Assembly (NCBI RefSeq): GCF_902833905.1 | Contig: NZ_CADFGP010000056.1 | Coordinates: 1-40,980, forward strand | Reading direction: 5' to 3' | Source: Paraburkholderia tuberum STM678 | GTDB lineage: Bacteria > Pseudomonadota > Gammaproteobacteria > Burkholderiales > Burkholderiaceae | DNA length: 40,980 bases | In this document: positions 8,151-15,613 of the stretch, in pieces | Numbering within the stretch: the stretch's first letter is position 1 | How the letters are laid out: the number at the start of each line of letters is the position of its first letter | Translations under genes and position numbers: made by a program | Notes under the pieces: model-generated | What the model saw: the letters and a program-made list of their open reading frames with translations, nothing else | Databases searched by the model: none | Told to the model about the DNA's origin: nothing

Positions 8151-8489
8151 TTATTGCTTGATGAATCGGTCGTTCGCCCAGAGCCCCTCGGTATCGCTAT
8201 TGGCTGAATTCACGAACTCGACGTCGTGGCCGACCACGCGCACCACGCGGAAACTCGAGTCGGTCGGAGTCGACACGCATTGATATCCGGAGAAGAATTC
8301 CTGCATCTGCTGCTGTTCACCGGCTTGCGCGTGGTGATCGGCGGCATCGAGCTTGTCCTTCGATACGCAGCCATAGGCATTGGCCTTGAACTGGATCGTT
8401 TGCTGCGGCTTGATCACGACGTCTTGCGCCTGAACGCTAGCGGCAGCCAAACCCGCGATGGCGAAAACAACGGCAATTCGAGTTTTCAT
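8151..8489 (-). CDS. Small exported protein of unknown function
   Basis: A 112-residue protein with a clear Sec signal peptide: MKTR, a hydrophobic stretch IAVVFAIAGLAAASV and AQA before about residue 22. The mature chain of about 90 residues has two cysteines (YGCVSKD and YQCVSTP) that could form a disulfide in the periplasm, a Gln-rich middle (AGEQQQMQEFF) and a beta-rich end (FRVVRVVGHDVEFVNSA, EGLWANDRFI). I do not recognise a named family. The ATG at 8489 is preceded by a GGAGG-like motif. It is monocistronic, with its own terminator structures downstream. A role in the cell envelope is only a guess. Confidence 0.7.
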   Translation of the reverse strand: MKTRIAVVFAIAGLAAASVQAQDVVIKPQQTIQFKANAYGCVSKDKLDAADHHAQAGEQQQMQEFFSGYQCVSTPTDSSFRVVRVVGHDVEFVNSANSDTEGLWANDRFIKQ

Positions 8490-9113
8490 TCGTTCCTCCG
8501 GGGCGGGCCGAAAAAAATCTCGGTTAGCTATGTATTTAACTTTAACGGTGGACCCGCATCTTGCACTCTAGGAGAACCGATGAGAACGACAAGCACATCT
8601 TGTGTGCGATCGCAACAGTGGCGAATTGTCGCACCTGTTGTCGAAGCTGATTAAAGCTTGAGCACACGCCTGACCGAATGGCAATGAAATGAATAACTAA
8701 AAAAATCCACTCTCGCACATGCCTTAGCTGGTAAAGCTTTGCGCGCGCATTCACGTAAACGTGTAGCGTCAATTAAGCGATTTAATACAATTTAATCAAC
8801 GGGTTTGTGCATCGCACACAAAGTCATTCCACAGGCAAAAGCTGCGATGCGCAATAACGAGGCAAGTGCAGAAAATAAACAGTGCCAGCCGTATCTCACG
8901 GGCCCTGGTGAAACGCTTGCAACGCGCCATTGCCGAAAACGCATGAAAAAAGCCGCGCGGCGCAAAACCGCGTGGACAGGCGAGGGGGGCGCGATCGCAG
9001 TGCGATGTACCCTTCGCGTGCGGCCTGAATCCAGGTGGATCTTCATCGAGCCGGTATGCGGGTACAGGCGGTGCTCTACAATGAAAACGAATCTCCTGCA
9101 CCCGGAGGCTATC
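8490..9113. other. Intergenic region (624 bp), no convincing gene
   Basis: This stretch is more AT-rich than its surroundings, especially 8510-8560 and 8690-8800. It probably carries the promoter of the leftward gene at 8151-8489. A near-palindrome is centred at 8626/8627 (CAACAG and GCGA arms). An ATG at 8580 has a good AGGAGA upstream but opens only 24 codons (8580-8654), too little to call. A GC stem with an A-run at 8946-8972 could stop leftward transcription, but no gene feeds it. Confidence 0.5.
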
Positions 9114-9293
9114 GTGAACGAGCACGTCATACTCGGGATTTTTCTGGTCGTTCCGCTGCTGATCGTCATGTTTCTTTTTTCCGACGAACTGTGGCAGGAG
9201 CATCGAGACCTGCACGACGGACGGCCGTTGCGAGCGCGTCGCCGACGCATCGACTGGCGACATCCGCTACGCCGTTCGCGCGAGCGGCTCTGA
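9114..9293 (+). CDS. Small single-span membrane protein, unknown function
   Basis: A 59-residue protein starting at GTG with a strong Shine-Dalgarno (GGAGG, about 6 bases upstream). An in-frame ATG at 9081 lacks such a site and would add 11 residues. Residues about 5-22 (VILGIFLVVPLLIVMFLF) form one transmembrane helix. The rest is highly charged and basic, with an arginine cluster LRARRRRIDWRHPLRRSRER, so the tail is expected in the cytoplasm. I recognise no family. It stands alone between AT-rich DNA and the leftward HIT gene. Evidence is the ribosome site plus a coherent membrane topology; expression is unproven. Confidence 0.5.
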   Translation: MNEHVILGIFLVVPLLIVMFLFSDELWQEHRDLHDGRPLRARRRRIDWRHPLRRSRERL

Positions 9294-9316
9294 GATTGCG
9301 AAGCGGGTCCCCAAAG

Positions 9317-9343
9317 AAAAAAAGCCTGCCACAGGGGCAGGCT
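9317..9343 (-). terminator. Rho-independent terminator for the HIT gene
   Basis: AGCCTGCC (9323-9330) and GGCAGGCT (9336-9343) form an 8-bp perfect stem with a five-base loop. Read leftwards it is followed by a run of T (A-run at 9317-9323). It lies 156 bp beyond the HIT stop codon. A-residues also flank the other side, but no T-run follows in the plus direction. Confidence 0.75.
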
Positions 9344-9498
9344 GAAAAAAAGAGATCCACACTCAATGCCTTGAACACAAGGCAATAGCAGTCTAGTCGC
9401 GACACGCTAATCGGTGGTTTCAACGGCTTTTACAGTTGTTACCGGGCGTGACCGTAATGCGGGGCGCGACGTTGCGTCGGCAGGCCTCGCGTCGCGCT

Positions 9499-9924
9499 TC
9501 AATGGGCGCGCCAGTGCGCGCGAATCCGTTTGGCGAGCGCTTCGAGCGTGTCCGGATCGGCGACCTCGCGCGCATGCAGCTTCAGCGGTTGGCCTTCCCA
9601 GCGCGGAATCACGTGGAAATGGACGTGCGGCACTGTCTGTCCCGCCGCCGCGCCGTTGAACTGGCCGATGAACACGCCGTCAGGACGCAGTGCCGCGCGC
9701 ACCGCGATCGCGAGCTTTTGCGCCATGCGCGTCGACGCGACGAGCGCCGCATCCGACAGATCGAAAATTTCCGCGACCGCTTCCTTCGGCACGACGAGCA
9801 GATGGCCGTCGGCCTGCGGCATCAAGTCCATGAAAGCCAGCGCCTGGTCGTTTTCGGCCACCTTGATGCACGGTAGTTCGCCGCGCAAGATTTTGGCGAA
9901 CGGGTTGCTGTCGTTGTAGCTCAT
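9499..9924 (-). CDS. HIT family protein (histidine triad hydrolase)
   Basis: A 141-residue histidine-triad protein. It has NPFAKILRGELPCIKV at the start, the substrate-pocket strand ALAFMDLMPQADGHLLVVPK, and the catalytic triad HVHFHVIPRW near residues 98-107, in which the middle histidine forms the nucleotidyl intermediate. HIT proteins hydrolyse dinucleoside polyphosphates, AMP-lysine or related phosphoramidates in the cytoplasm. The ATG at 9924 has AAGGAA at good spacing and is preferred over an in-frame ATG five codons upstream. The C-terminus (LEALAKRIRAHWRAH) is slightly longer than in HinT. It lies 101 bp downstream of the GlxA-type regulator on the same strand; a functional link is not evident. 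Confidence 0.92.
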   Translation of the reverse strand: MSYNDSNPFAKILRGELPCIKVAENDQALAFMDLMPQADGHLLVVPKEAVAEIFDLSDAALVASTRMAQKLAIAVRAALRPDGVFIGQFNGAAAGQTVPHVHFHVIPRWEGQPLKLHAREVADPDTLEALAKRIRAHWRAH

Positions 9925-10025
9925 CGCGTTTCCTTTCATTTGGGCTGGGTTCGATTCACGGGTCGAGCGGGATACTTTTTTTGCGTAGCTTCGCACCGCG
10001 GGTTTCCTATTCTCTACCCGAACGC

Positions 10026-10961
10026 TTACGCCACGCGTGCGGCACGCCGGATCGCTTGAGGTGGCTGGCCGAACGCGCGCAAAAACGCGCGCCGCATCCG
10101 CTCGGGGTCGATGAAGCCAGTGTCGGCTGCGACGGTTTCGATCGAATGACGGCCGGTTTCGAGCATCGTGCGAGCCGCTTCGACACGCAGCGCCTCGATC
10201 GCGCGGGCCGGCGACTGGCGCGTCTCGTCGCGAAACGCGCGGCTGAACTGGCGCGGGCTCAGATGCGCGACGTCGGCGAGCTGCTCGACGGTCAGCGGCT
10301 CGCGCAGATGGCTCTTCGCATACGACAGCGCGTTCTGGATCCGATCGGATTTCGGTTCGAGATCGAGCATCGCGGAGTACTGCGATTGCCCGCCGGTGCG
10401 CCGGTGATAGACCACGAGCTTCTTCGCGATCGCGCGCGAAACCGCGATGCCGAGGTCGTTCTCGACGAGCGCGAGGCACAGATCGATACACGCGGTCATG
10501 CCGGCCGACGTCCACACCGAGCCGTCGACGATGAAGATGCGGTCCTCGTCGACCCGCGCGCGCGGAAAGCGCCGTTGCAAATCGCGCGCATGCGCCCAGT
10601 GCGTAGTCGCGTGACGGCCGTCGAGGATGCCCGCTTCGGCGAGCACGAATGCGCCGGTGCAGATGCTCGCGGTGCGGCGCGAGGCGGCGAGGGCGTCGTT
10701 CAGAAACGCGAGCAGCCCCGGCGACGACGGCGCGATCTCCATCGCGCCGGTGACGATCACCGTGTCGTAGGCGGGATCGCCGAACGGGCGCGTCGCGACC
10801 TCGACGCCCGCCGAACTGCGCACCATGCCGCCGTGCTCGGAGATCACCGCGACGTCGTACGCGGGCTCGCCGGTGTCCTGATTGGCGAGTTCGAAAATCG
10901 ATACCGCGACCATGTCGAGGATCTGAAAGCCCGGAAAGACCGCCACGCCGATGCGTTTCAT
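10026..10961 (-). CDS. GlxA family AraC-type transcriptional regulator
   Basis: A 311-residue regulator with an N-terminal DJ-1/PfpI (glutamine amidotransferase-like) sensor domain and a C-terminal AraC DNA-binding domain. The sensor domain (about 1-185) begins RIGVAVFPGFQILDMVAV and holds the nucleophile-elbow motif SICTGAFVLAEAG with its cysteine. The AraC domain (about 215-305) has LTVEQLADVAHLSPRQFSRA and the second HTH IETVAADTGFIDPERMRRAF, ending FGQPPQAIRR. Such proteins regulate nearby metabolic genes in response to small nitrogenous molecules in known cases. It is divergent from the SDR gene across 175 bp, so control of that oxidoreductase is a reasonable inference. Confidence 0.9.
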   Translation of the reverse strand: MKRIGVAVFPGFQILDMVAVSIFELANQDTGEPAYDVAVISEHGGMVRSSAGVEVATRPFGDPAYDTVIVTGAMEIAPSSPGLLAFLNDALAASRRTASICTGAFVLAEAGILDGRHATTHWAHARDLQRRFPRARVDEDRIFIVDGSVWTSAGMTACIDLCLALVENDLGIAVSRAIAKKLVVYHRRTGGQSQYSAMLDLEPKSDRIQNALSYAKSHLREPLTVEQLADVAHLSPRQFSRAFRDETRQSPARAIEALRVEAARTMLETGRHSIETVAADTGFIDPERMRRAFLRAFGQPPQAIRRAARVA

Positions 10962-11136
10962 TTACGATGTCCGGAAGCGAGGGAAATATGACATTTGAGA
11001 CAAAACAGTACGCGCCTAAACTCAGCTCGTCAACCCCGCCGTATCAGCGCAAAAGCCGCCAGGCGGCGAGTTCACGGATGTTCCCATTCACCGGACAGGG
11101 CGGCCGCATCATGCGCAGCCCGCAAGGAGAGCTTCA

Positions 11137-11976
11137 ATGGCAACGCAGGCAGACAAGGGCGTACAAGGCAATTCGAACGAAGGCAAGGGTACGGCGGTGG
11201 TCACGGGCGCATCGTCGGGTATCGGCGCGGTCTACGCGGACCGGCTCGCGCGACGCGGCTACGACCTGCTGCTGATCGCGCGCGACGGCACACGCCTGAG
11301 CAGCCTCGCCGACCGGCTGACGAAGGAAACCGGCCGCCGCGTAAGCACCGTCAGCGCCGATCTGACCAACAAGGCCGACGTGCGCCGCATCGAGAACCAG
11401 TTGCGCGCCGAGCGCGGCATCACGATGCTGATCAACAACGCGGGCGTCGGCGCAACCGCGACGCTGGTCGACTCCGACATCGATCAACTCGAGCAGATGA
11501 TCGAGCTGAACGTGACCTCGCTCACGCGCCTGACGGCGGCGGTGCTGCCGGGCTTCATCGCGCGCGGCGCCGGTACGGTGATCAATATCTCGTCGATCGT
11601 CGCGCTGGCGCCGGAATTGTTGAACGGCACCTATAGCGGCACCAAGGCCTACGTGTTGAATCTCACGCAGTCGCTGCATCAAGAGGTGGGCGGCAAGGGC
11701 GTGCGGCTGCAAGCGGTGCTGCCGGGCGCGACGAGCACCGCGTTCTGGGATCGCGCGGGTCTCGCGGTCGAGAACCTGCCTTCGCAGATCGTGATGAGCG
11801 CCGAGGACATGGTCGACGCGGCGCTTGCCGGTCTCGATCAGGGCGAACTGGTGACGATCCCGTCGTTGCCCGATGCCGCCGACTGGGAGCGTCTGAACAG
11901 CGCGCGTTTGCATCTGCAGCCGAATCTGTCGCGCAGCGCGCCGGCCGAGCGCTATACGCGCGCCGTGGCCGCGTAA
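11137..11976 (+). CDS. SDR family NAD(P)-dependent oxidoreductase
   Basis: A 279-residue classical short-chain dehydrogenase/reductase. The Rossmann nucleotide motif TGASSGIG is at about 24-31, preceded by an 18-residue polar tail. Other landmarks are ADLTNKADV for the adenine pocket, NNAGVG near 105, ISSIVA with the catalytic serine, and YSGTK with the tyrosine and lysine near 165-169. An arginine right after the second beta strand (LLLIARDG) suggests NADP(H) preference. The ATG has a strong AAGGAGA upstream. The C-terminal extension (DWERLNSARLHLQPN) resembles the larger SDR group annotated as YqjQ/DltE-like. The substrate is unknown. It is divergent from the GlxA-type regulator. Confidence 0.9.
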   Translation: MATQADKGVQGNSNEGKGTAVVTGASSGIGAVYADRLARRGYDLLLIARDGTRLSSLADRLTKETGRRVSTVSADLTNKADVRRIENQLRAERGITMLINNAGVGATATLVDSDIDQLEQMIELNVTSLTRLTAAVLPGFIARGAGTVINISSIVALAPELLNGTYSGTKAYVLNLTQSLHQEVGGKGVRLQAVLPGATSTAFWDRAGLAVENLPSQIVMSAEDMVDAALAGLDQGELVTIPSLPDAADWERLNSARLHLQPNLSRSAPAERYTRAVAA

Positions 11977-12005
11977 GCCGAAGGTTGAGGAGGGCGACGC
12001 CAGAC

Positions 12006-13121
12006 TCAGCCGCTCACGGCCACCTGATTCTTGCCGTCGTGTTTCGCGCGATAAAGGCCGACGCCGGCGGCCTCGATCAGCGTCGTGACCGGTTCGGCGG
12101 CCGACGGCACCACCATCGCCGCGCCGATGCTGATCGTGACGACGCCCTCTGCCGAGCCCGCATGGGTGATCGCGCGGTCTTCGACCGCGATGCGGATTTT
12201 CTCCGCGAGCAGGCGCAAGCCGCCCACCGACGTGTCCGGCACGACCACCGCGAACTCCTCGCCGCCGAAGCGCGCGGCGAGATCCAGTGAATGGCCGAGG
12301 CACGCTTCGATCGTATGCGCGACGCTCTTCAGCACTTCGTCGCCGGCGACGTGCCCATAGGTGTCGTTGTAGGCCTTGAAGTGATCGACGTCGATCATCA
12401 GGAGGCCGAGGCCGGTCTTGTCGCGGGTGCCGCGGTGCCATTCGGCCGCCAGATACTGGTCGAGGTGGCGGCGGTTCGACAGGCCGGTCAGACCGTCCGA
12501 ATGCGTGAGCCGCTGCAACTCCAGATTCGTCGCCAGCAGTTGTCGCTGAGATTGCCGCAGCGCGCGGTACGCCTCGTCGCGTTGCAGCAGGTGTAGATAC
12601 GAGCACGAGTGATAGCGGATGCGCGCTATCAGCTCGATGCGGTCGGGCAGCTTCACGAGGTAGTCGCTCGAACCGGCCGCGAACGCCGCGCTTTTGACGA
12701 GCGGCTCTTCGTTGGTCGACAGCACGACGATCGGGATGTCGCGAGTGGCGGCATTCAGCCGGTATTGCCGCACCAGCGTCAGACCGTCGGTGCCCGGCAT
12801 CACGAGATCTTGCAGGATCACCGTCGCGCGCGTTTCCTCGGCGCAGCGCACCGCGTCTTCCCATGACGCGCAGTTGCGAAAGTCGATGCCCGGCTCGTCG
12901 GCGAGCGCCTCGCGCACCCCCTCGGCGATGACCGCCTGGTCGCCGACCAGCAGCACCATGATCGGGCACTCGGCCGCCGGCGGGGCGGCGAGGATGCGCG
13001 CGAGCGCGTCGTCGCTGGCGAGATTGGGCGCATCCTCAGCGACGAGCGCGTGCGCCTGCGCGTTCGCGTCGTCTGCGGAATGCAGCGTTGCGGCGTTCTG
13101 GGGCGGTTTAGAGGTGTCCAT
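12006..13121 (-). CDS. wspR: Response regulator with GGDEF domain (WspR-like diguanylate cyclase)
   Basis: A 371-residue protein with a receiver domain (about 52-180), a coiled linker and a C-terminal GGDEF domain (about 210-371), matching Pseudomonas WspR in order and in long stretches such as VILQDLVMPGTDGLTL, VVLSTNEEPLVKSAAFAAG and YLVKLPD. The phospho-acceptor aspartate is in LQDLVMPG. The cyclase active site is intact as GGEEF, so it should make cyclic di-GMP from two GTP. Two changes stand out: the RxxD inhibitory site, five residues before GGEEF, reads HSLD, and the acidic pair normally DD at the receiver start reads GD. An N-terminal tail of about 50 residues precedes the receiver. 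No wsp chemosensory genes lie nearby, so the partner kinase is elsewhere or different. Confidence 0.88.
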   Translation of the reverse strand: MDTSKPPQNAATLHSADDANAQAHALVAEDAPNLASDDALARILAAPPAAECPIMVLLVGDQAVIAEGVREALADEPGIDFRNCASWEDAVRCAEETRATVILQDLVMPGTDGLTLVRQYRLNAATRDIPIVVLSTNEEPLVKSAAFAAGSSDYLVKLPDRIELIARIRYHSCSYLHLLQRDEAYRALRQSQRQLLATNLELQRLTHSDGLTGLSNRRHLDQYLAAEWHRGTRDKTGLGLLMIDVDHFKAYNDTYGHVAGDEVLKSVAHTIEACLGHSLDLAARFGGEEFAVVVPDTSVGGLRLLAEKIRIAVEDRAITHAGSAEGVVTISIGAAMVVPSAAEPVTTLIEAAGVGLYRAKHDGKNQVAVSG

Positions 13122-13406
13122 GTGGCTCGGCCAGGATGAAGTTCAGGGAGGGCACGTCAGCTTGCGGGGAGGCGAGGCGCTCGTTGACCACTGCCCTTGG
13201 TCAGATAATAGTCGGCGCCCGCATCAAGGCCAGCGCGGCGATCTTCCCCCCGATGCCTGGATGAAAAGCAGCGCAATGCCCTGCGTGGGTTAACGCGTCC
13301 AACGTTATGCACCTGTTACAGAGTAAATCTCTGGTTACCAACTGCAGCATCTATTTCCGCGCGCGCCGGCGACAATTCGTCCATGCCTGAACGGCGGGAG
13401 CTCAAT

Positions 13407-13736
13407 ATGAAAAAGATCGCAGTGGCGTTGGTAATGGCGGGTAGTTTGACGGTGGCGGGCCAGGCGTCCGCGCACGGACACGGCGGTGATGTGGTGGGTG
13501 CGCTGATTGGCGGCGCGGTGCTGGGCGCGGTGGTCACCTCGGCGTTGACGCCGGCGCCGGTGGTCGCGTATCCGCAGCCGGTCTATGCCGAGCCCGCGTA
13601 CCAGCCCGCGCCGGCTTACGTGGCACCGCCGCCCGGATATTGCTACGACCAGTATCAGCGCGCCTATGTCGCGTGCGGCGCACCGCCGCCCGGACAGTAC
13701 GGCTATGCGCAACCGCAACCCGAGCCGCAGTGGTGA
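13407..13736 (+). CDS. Small exported glycine-zipper, Pro/Tyr-rich protein
   Basis: A 109-residue protein with a signal peptide (MKKIAVALVMAGSLTVAGQASA). Next comes a histidine/glycine stretch, then a glycine-zipper hydrophobic helix (VVGALIGGAVLGAVVTSAL, with small residues every fourth position). The tail is rich in proline, tyrosine and alanine, with repeated PAPxY and PPPGxY units (PPPGYCYDQ, PPPGQYGYA) and two cysteines. The ATG at 13407 has GGGAG about 8 bases upstream and gives the proper signal peptide; an in-frame ATG at 13383 would bury it. Similar small proteins are annotated as hypothetical or glycine-zipper outer-membrane-associated proteins in this family of bacteria. The function is unknown. 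It ends at a shared bidirectional terminator. Confidence 0.75.
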   Translation: MKKIAVALVMAGSLTVAGQASAHGHGGDVVGALIGGAVLGAVVTSALTPAPVVAYPQPVYAEPAYQPAPAYVAPPPGYCYDQYQRAYVACGAPPPGQYGYAQPQPEPQW

Positions 13737-13786
13737 GCGCGGCCAGCCTCTGATGCGCGGATGATTCAGCCGAACAACGCGCAGAC

Positions 13787-13819
13787 AAAAAGGCCGTCGC
13801 CCAATGCGACGGCCTTTTT
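13787..13819. terminator. Bidirectional Rho-independent terminator
   Basis: AAAAAGGCCGTCGC (13787-13800) and its perfect complement (13806-13819) enclose CCAAT. There are five A before and five T after the GC stem, so it can end both the rightward gene at 13407-13736 and the leftward gene at 13836-13997. Confidence 0.92.
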
Positions 13820-13835
13820 CCATTTGAGGCACGGC

Positions 13836-13997
13836 TTAATGCTTGTGATGCAGCCACTCCGCGTAATGCGTGTCGAGCCAGCGCTCGAGCTTGGGCGGCC
13901 TGGACGGGTCGCGGTGACGCGACATCATCCAGATGGCAAGGCCGACCACCAGCATGACGGCGGGCCCCATCAGATAAGCGAGCATTGATTCAGGCAT
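13836..13997 (-). CDS. Small membrane protein, unknown function
   Basis: A 53-residue protein with a single hydrophobic helix (about residues 6-25, LAYLMGPAVMLVVGLAIWMM) and a basic, His-rich cytoplasmic tail ending EWLHHKH. The ATG at 13997 has a strong GGAGG at good spacing; the longer frame upstream lacks one. No known family is recognised. It is convergent with the glycine-zipper protein and ends 17 bp from the shared terminator. The Shine-Dalgarno, terminator and sensible topology together support it as a real gene. Confidence 0.7.
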   Translation of the reverse strand: MPESMLAYLMGPAVMLVVGLAIWMMSRHRDPSRPPKLERWLDTHYAEWLHHKH

Positions 13998-14262
13998 CGG
14001 AACCTCCGTATCGGCTTGCATCCATCTCTCAGTGTAGGCGAAGGAAGCGGGGAAAGAACGACGATTCAAACGGTCCAGAGAAGCGAAAAAAGGCGCATTT
14101 GCGCCCGCTTTGGAAACCTGTTTTTTGATGATTTTTCCTTTATTTGCTTAGCGTCTGGGCGAGGTCCCATTAGCCTGTGTACCATCCTGTTACCGGCCTG
14201 ACGGCAAGCGTCACATGGCGCCAAAACCCATGACAATGCCGTCAAGCCGTCCCGTTCGCCGT

Positions 14263-15432
14263 CTACCGCGCGACTTCCATCTGGCTATCGACAAAGTCCG
14301 CCCAACTCTGAAGCATGCGACCCTGCCACGCCGCTTCGTCGGTTGCTTCACGCTTCGCGATGTCGCCCCCCGCAGCTGTTTGCTGTTCCATGTCGCGCAG
14401 ATGCGACGACGCGGTGCGACGAAAGTCGTGTAGCACGAAATGCTCCACGTCGAGCCCCAATGCCTTGACTGCCTGGTTCAGCGTGCTTTTCGCGATCGGC
14501 CGATCGTCGCCCCTGACGCTCGGGAACACGAACGTCTCGCTGGTGCGCCCGCGCTGCAGCTCGCGCAGCAGCGCAACCGCCTGACGCGGCAGACGGACGA
14601 CGCGGTCCTCGCGCGCGTTCAGGCGCGCGGCGGGGATCGTCCACAGCGCGTTGTCGAGATCGAACTCGGCCCATGTCGATTCGACGAGGTCCGCTTTGCG
14701 CGCCATCGTCAGCACCAGCAGATGCAGCGCGAGCTTCAGCGGACGGCGGATATTGGATGTGTCGATCGTGCGCAGCATGACACCGATCTCGGCGCCGGAC
14801 AGCACGCGGGTGCGGCTATCGAAGGTCGCGATCGAGCGCGCCGGTACGACTTCCGCGGGATTGCTGGTCGCGAGCTGGCGCGCGATCAGATATGCGTACA
14901 GGCGCTTCACGACGTTGCGCGTGTGCAGCGCCATTTTCGGCGAGCCGCGGCTTTTGATGCGCTCGCAGATCGCGACGACGTCGTCAGCGGTGACCGCGCC
15001 GATCGGCTTGTTGCCGATCGCGGGCAGCACGTCCTTGTCGAGCGCACGCCGCGTGGTGCGGCGATATTCATCCGACTTGCCGGCCAGCGCCGTCGCGAGA
15101 TAAAGCTCGGCCGCTTCGCGCAGCACCTCGGCCTTGCTCTCGGCACCGCGATCGCGCCGCGCGGTGGCGACCGGCGAGATGCCCTGCGCGACGAGCGCCG
15201 CGTACCTCTGCGCCTTCGCGCGCGCGACGCGCAGCGAAATCATCCGGTAATCGCCGATGGTCGCGAGCGGCTGACGCTTGCCGTTCAACGTATAGCGGAA
15301 GCGCCAGACCTTGGTGCCGGTCGTCATGACCTCGATCACGAGGCCGTTGCCGTCAGCGACGCAGTAGCGGGTCGCGCGCGGTTCGAGCGCGCGGATCTCG
15401 GATTCGGTGAGCGGGGTGGCGAGGCGGGGCAT
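14263..15432 (-). CDS. P4-type tyrosine integrase lacking the C-terminal catalytic segment
   Basis: A 389-residue phage/island integrase of the P4/CP4-57 type. The N-terminal arm-binding DUF4102 domain (about 1-95) has LTESEIRALEPR and WRFRYTLNGKRQPLATIGDY. A core-binding domain follows (about 110-200). The catalytic domain keeps the first arginine (TMARKADLVESTW, about 245) and the HxxR box (VLHDFRRTASSHL, about 335-338). After that box the usual 30-40 residues, with the third histidine/tryptophan and the tyrosine nucleophile (LxHxx...YNR), are missing. The protein passes instead through MEQQTAAGGDIAKREATDEA to the usual end (MLQSWADFVDSQ). No reading frame of this DNA supplies the tyrosine. 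It is probably inactive, the remnant of an element at the mnmE 3' side. The frame is otherwise open. Confidence 0.85.
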   Translation of the reverse strand: MPRLATPLTESEIRALEPRATRYCVADGNGLVIEVMTTGTKVWRFRYTLNGKRQPLATIGDYRMISLRVARAKAQRYAALVAQGISPVATARRDRGAESKAEVLREAAELYLATALAGKSDEYRRTTRRALDKDVLPAIGNKPIGAVTADDVVAICERIKSRGSPKMALHTRNVVKRLYAYLIARQLATSNPAEVVPARSIATFDSRTRVLSGAEIGVMLRTIDTSNIRRPLKLALHLLVLTMARKADLVESTWAEFDLDNALWTIPAARLNAREDRVVRLPRQAVALLRELQRGRTSETFVFPSVRGDDRPIAKSTLNQAVKALGLDVEHFVLHDFRRTASSHLRDMEQQTAAGGDIAKREATDEAAWQGRMLQSWADFVDSQMEVAR

Positions 15433-15495
15433 GCTTTGGGGACGCTGTACGTTTAGGCTCGGACAGCTGGATTCTAAACCTTTGCACGGTTGTGT

Positions 15496-15520
15496 ACCAA
15501 AAATCCGGTGGATTTTTGGT
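15496..15520. repeat. Perfect inverted repeat upstream of the integrase
   Basis: ACCAAAAATCC at 15496-15506 and GGATTTTTGGT at 15510-15520 are perfect complements around GGT. It sits 64 bp before the integrase start and 94 bp after the mnmE stop. It overlaps one of two TGTGTACCA copies (15491-15499; the other at 14176-14184 beyond the integrase stop). It could be an integrase arm or core site, an operator, or a terminator for mnmE, since read leftwards it has only a short T-run. Confidence 0.6.
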
Positions 15521-15613
15521 CGACGGAGTGCGATTTTCGCGTGTGCGGCAGCGGCGCCGATTCGGCCGCGAGAGCCTATGACGGCCGCATTGCGGCGACG
15601 CACAAGTTCGGCG

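Noticed and set aside
8580..8654. 24-codon open frame with a good AGGAGA upstream
   Set aside because: Too short, no hydrophobic or other coherent feature; the dyad inside it explains the sequence better.
8946..8972. GC stem followed by a minus-strand T-run as a terminator
   Set aside because: The stem is imperfect and there is no leftward gene upstream that it could terminate.
11134..12969. Long minus-strand frame across the SDR gene and wspR
   Set aside because: It is a shadow of the SDR (antisense) and of wspR (other frame); the Arg/Ala-rich translation shows no conserved motif.
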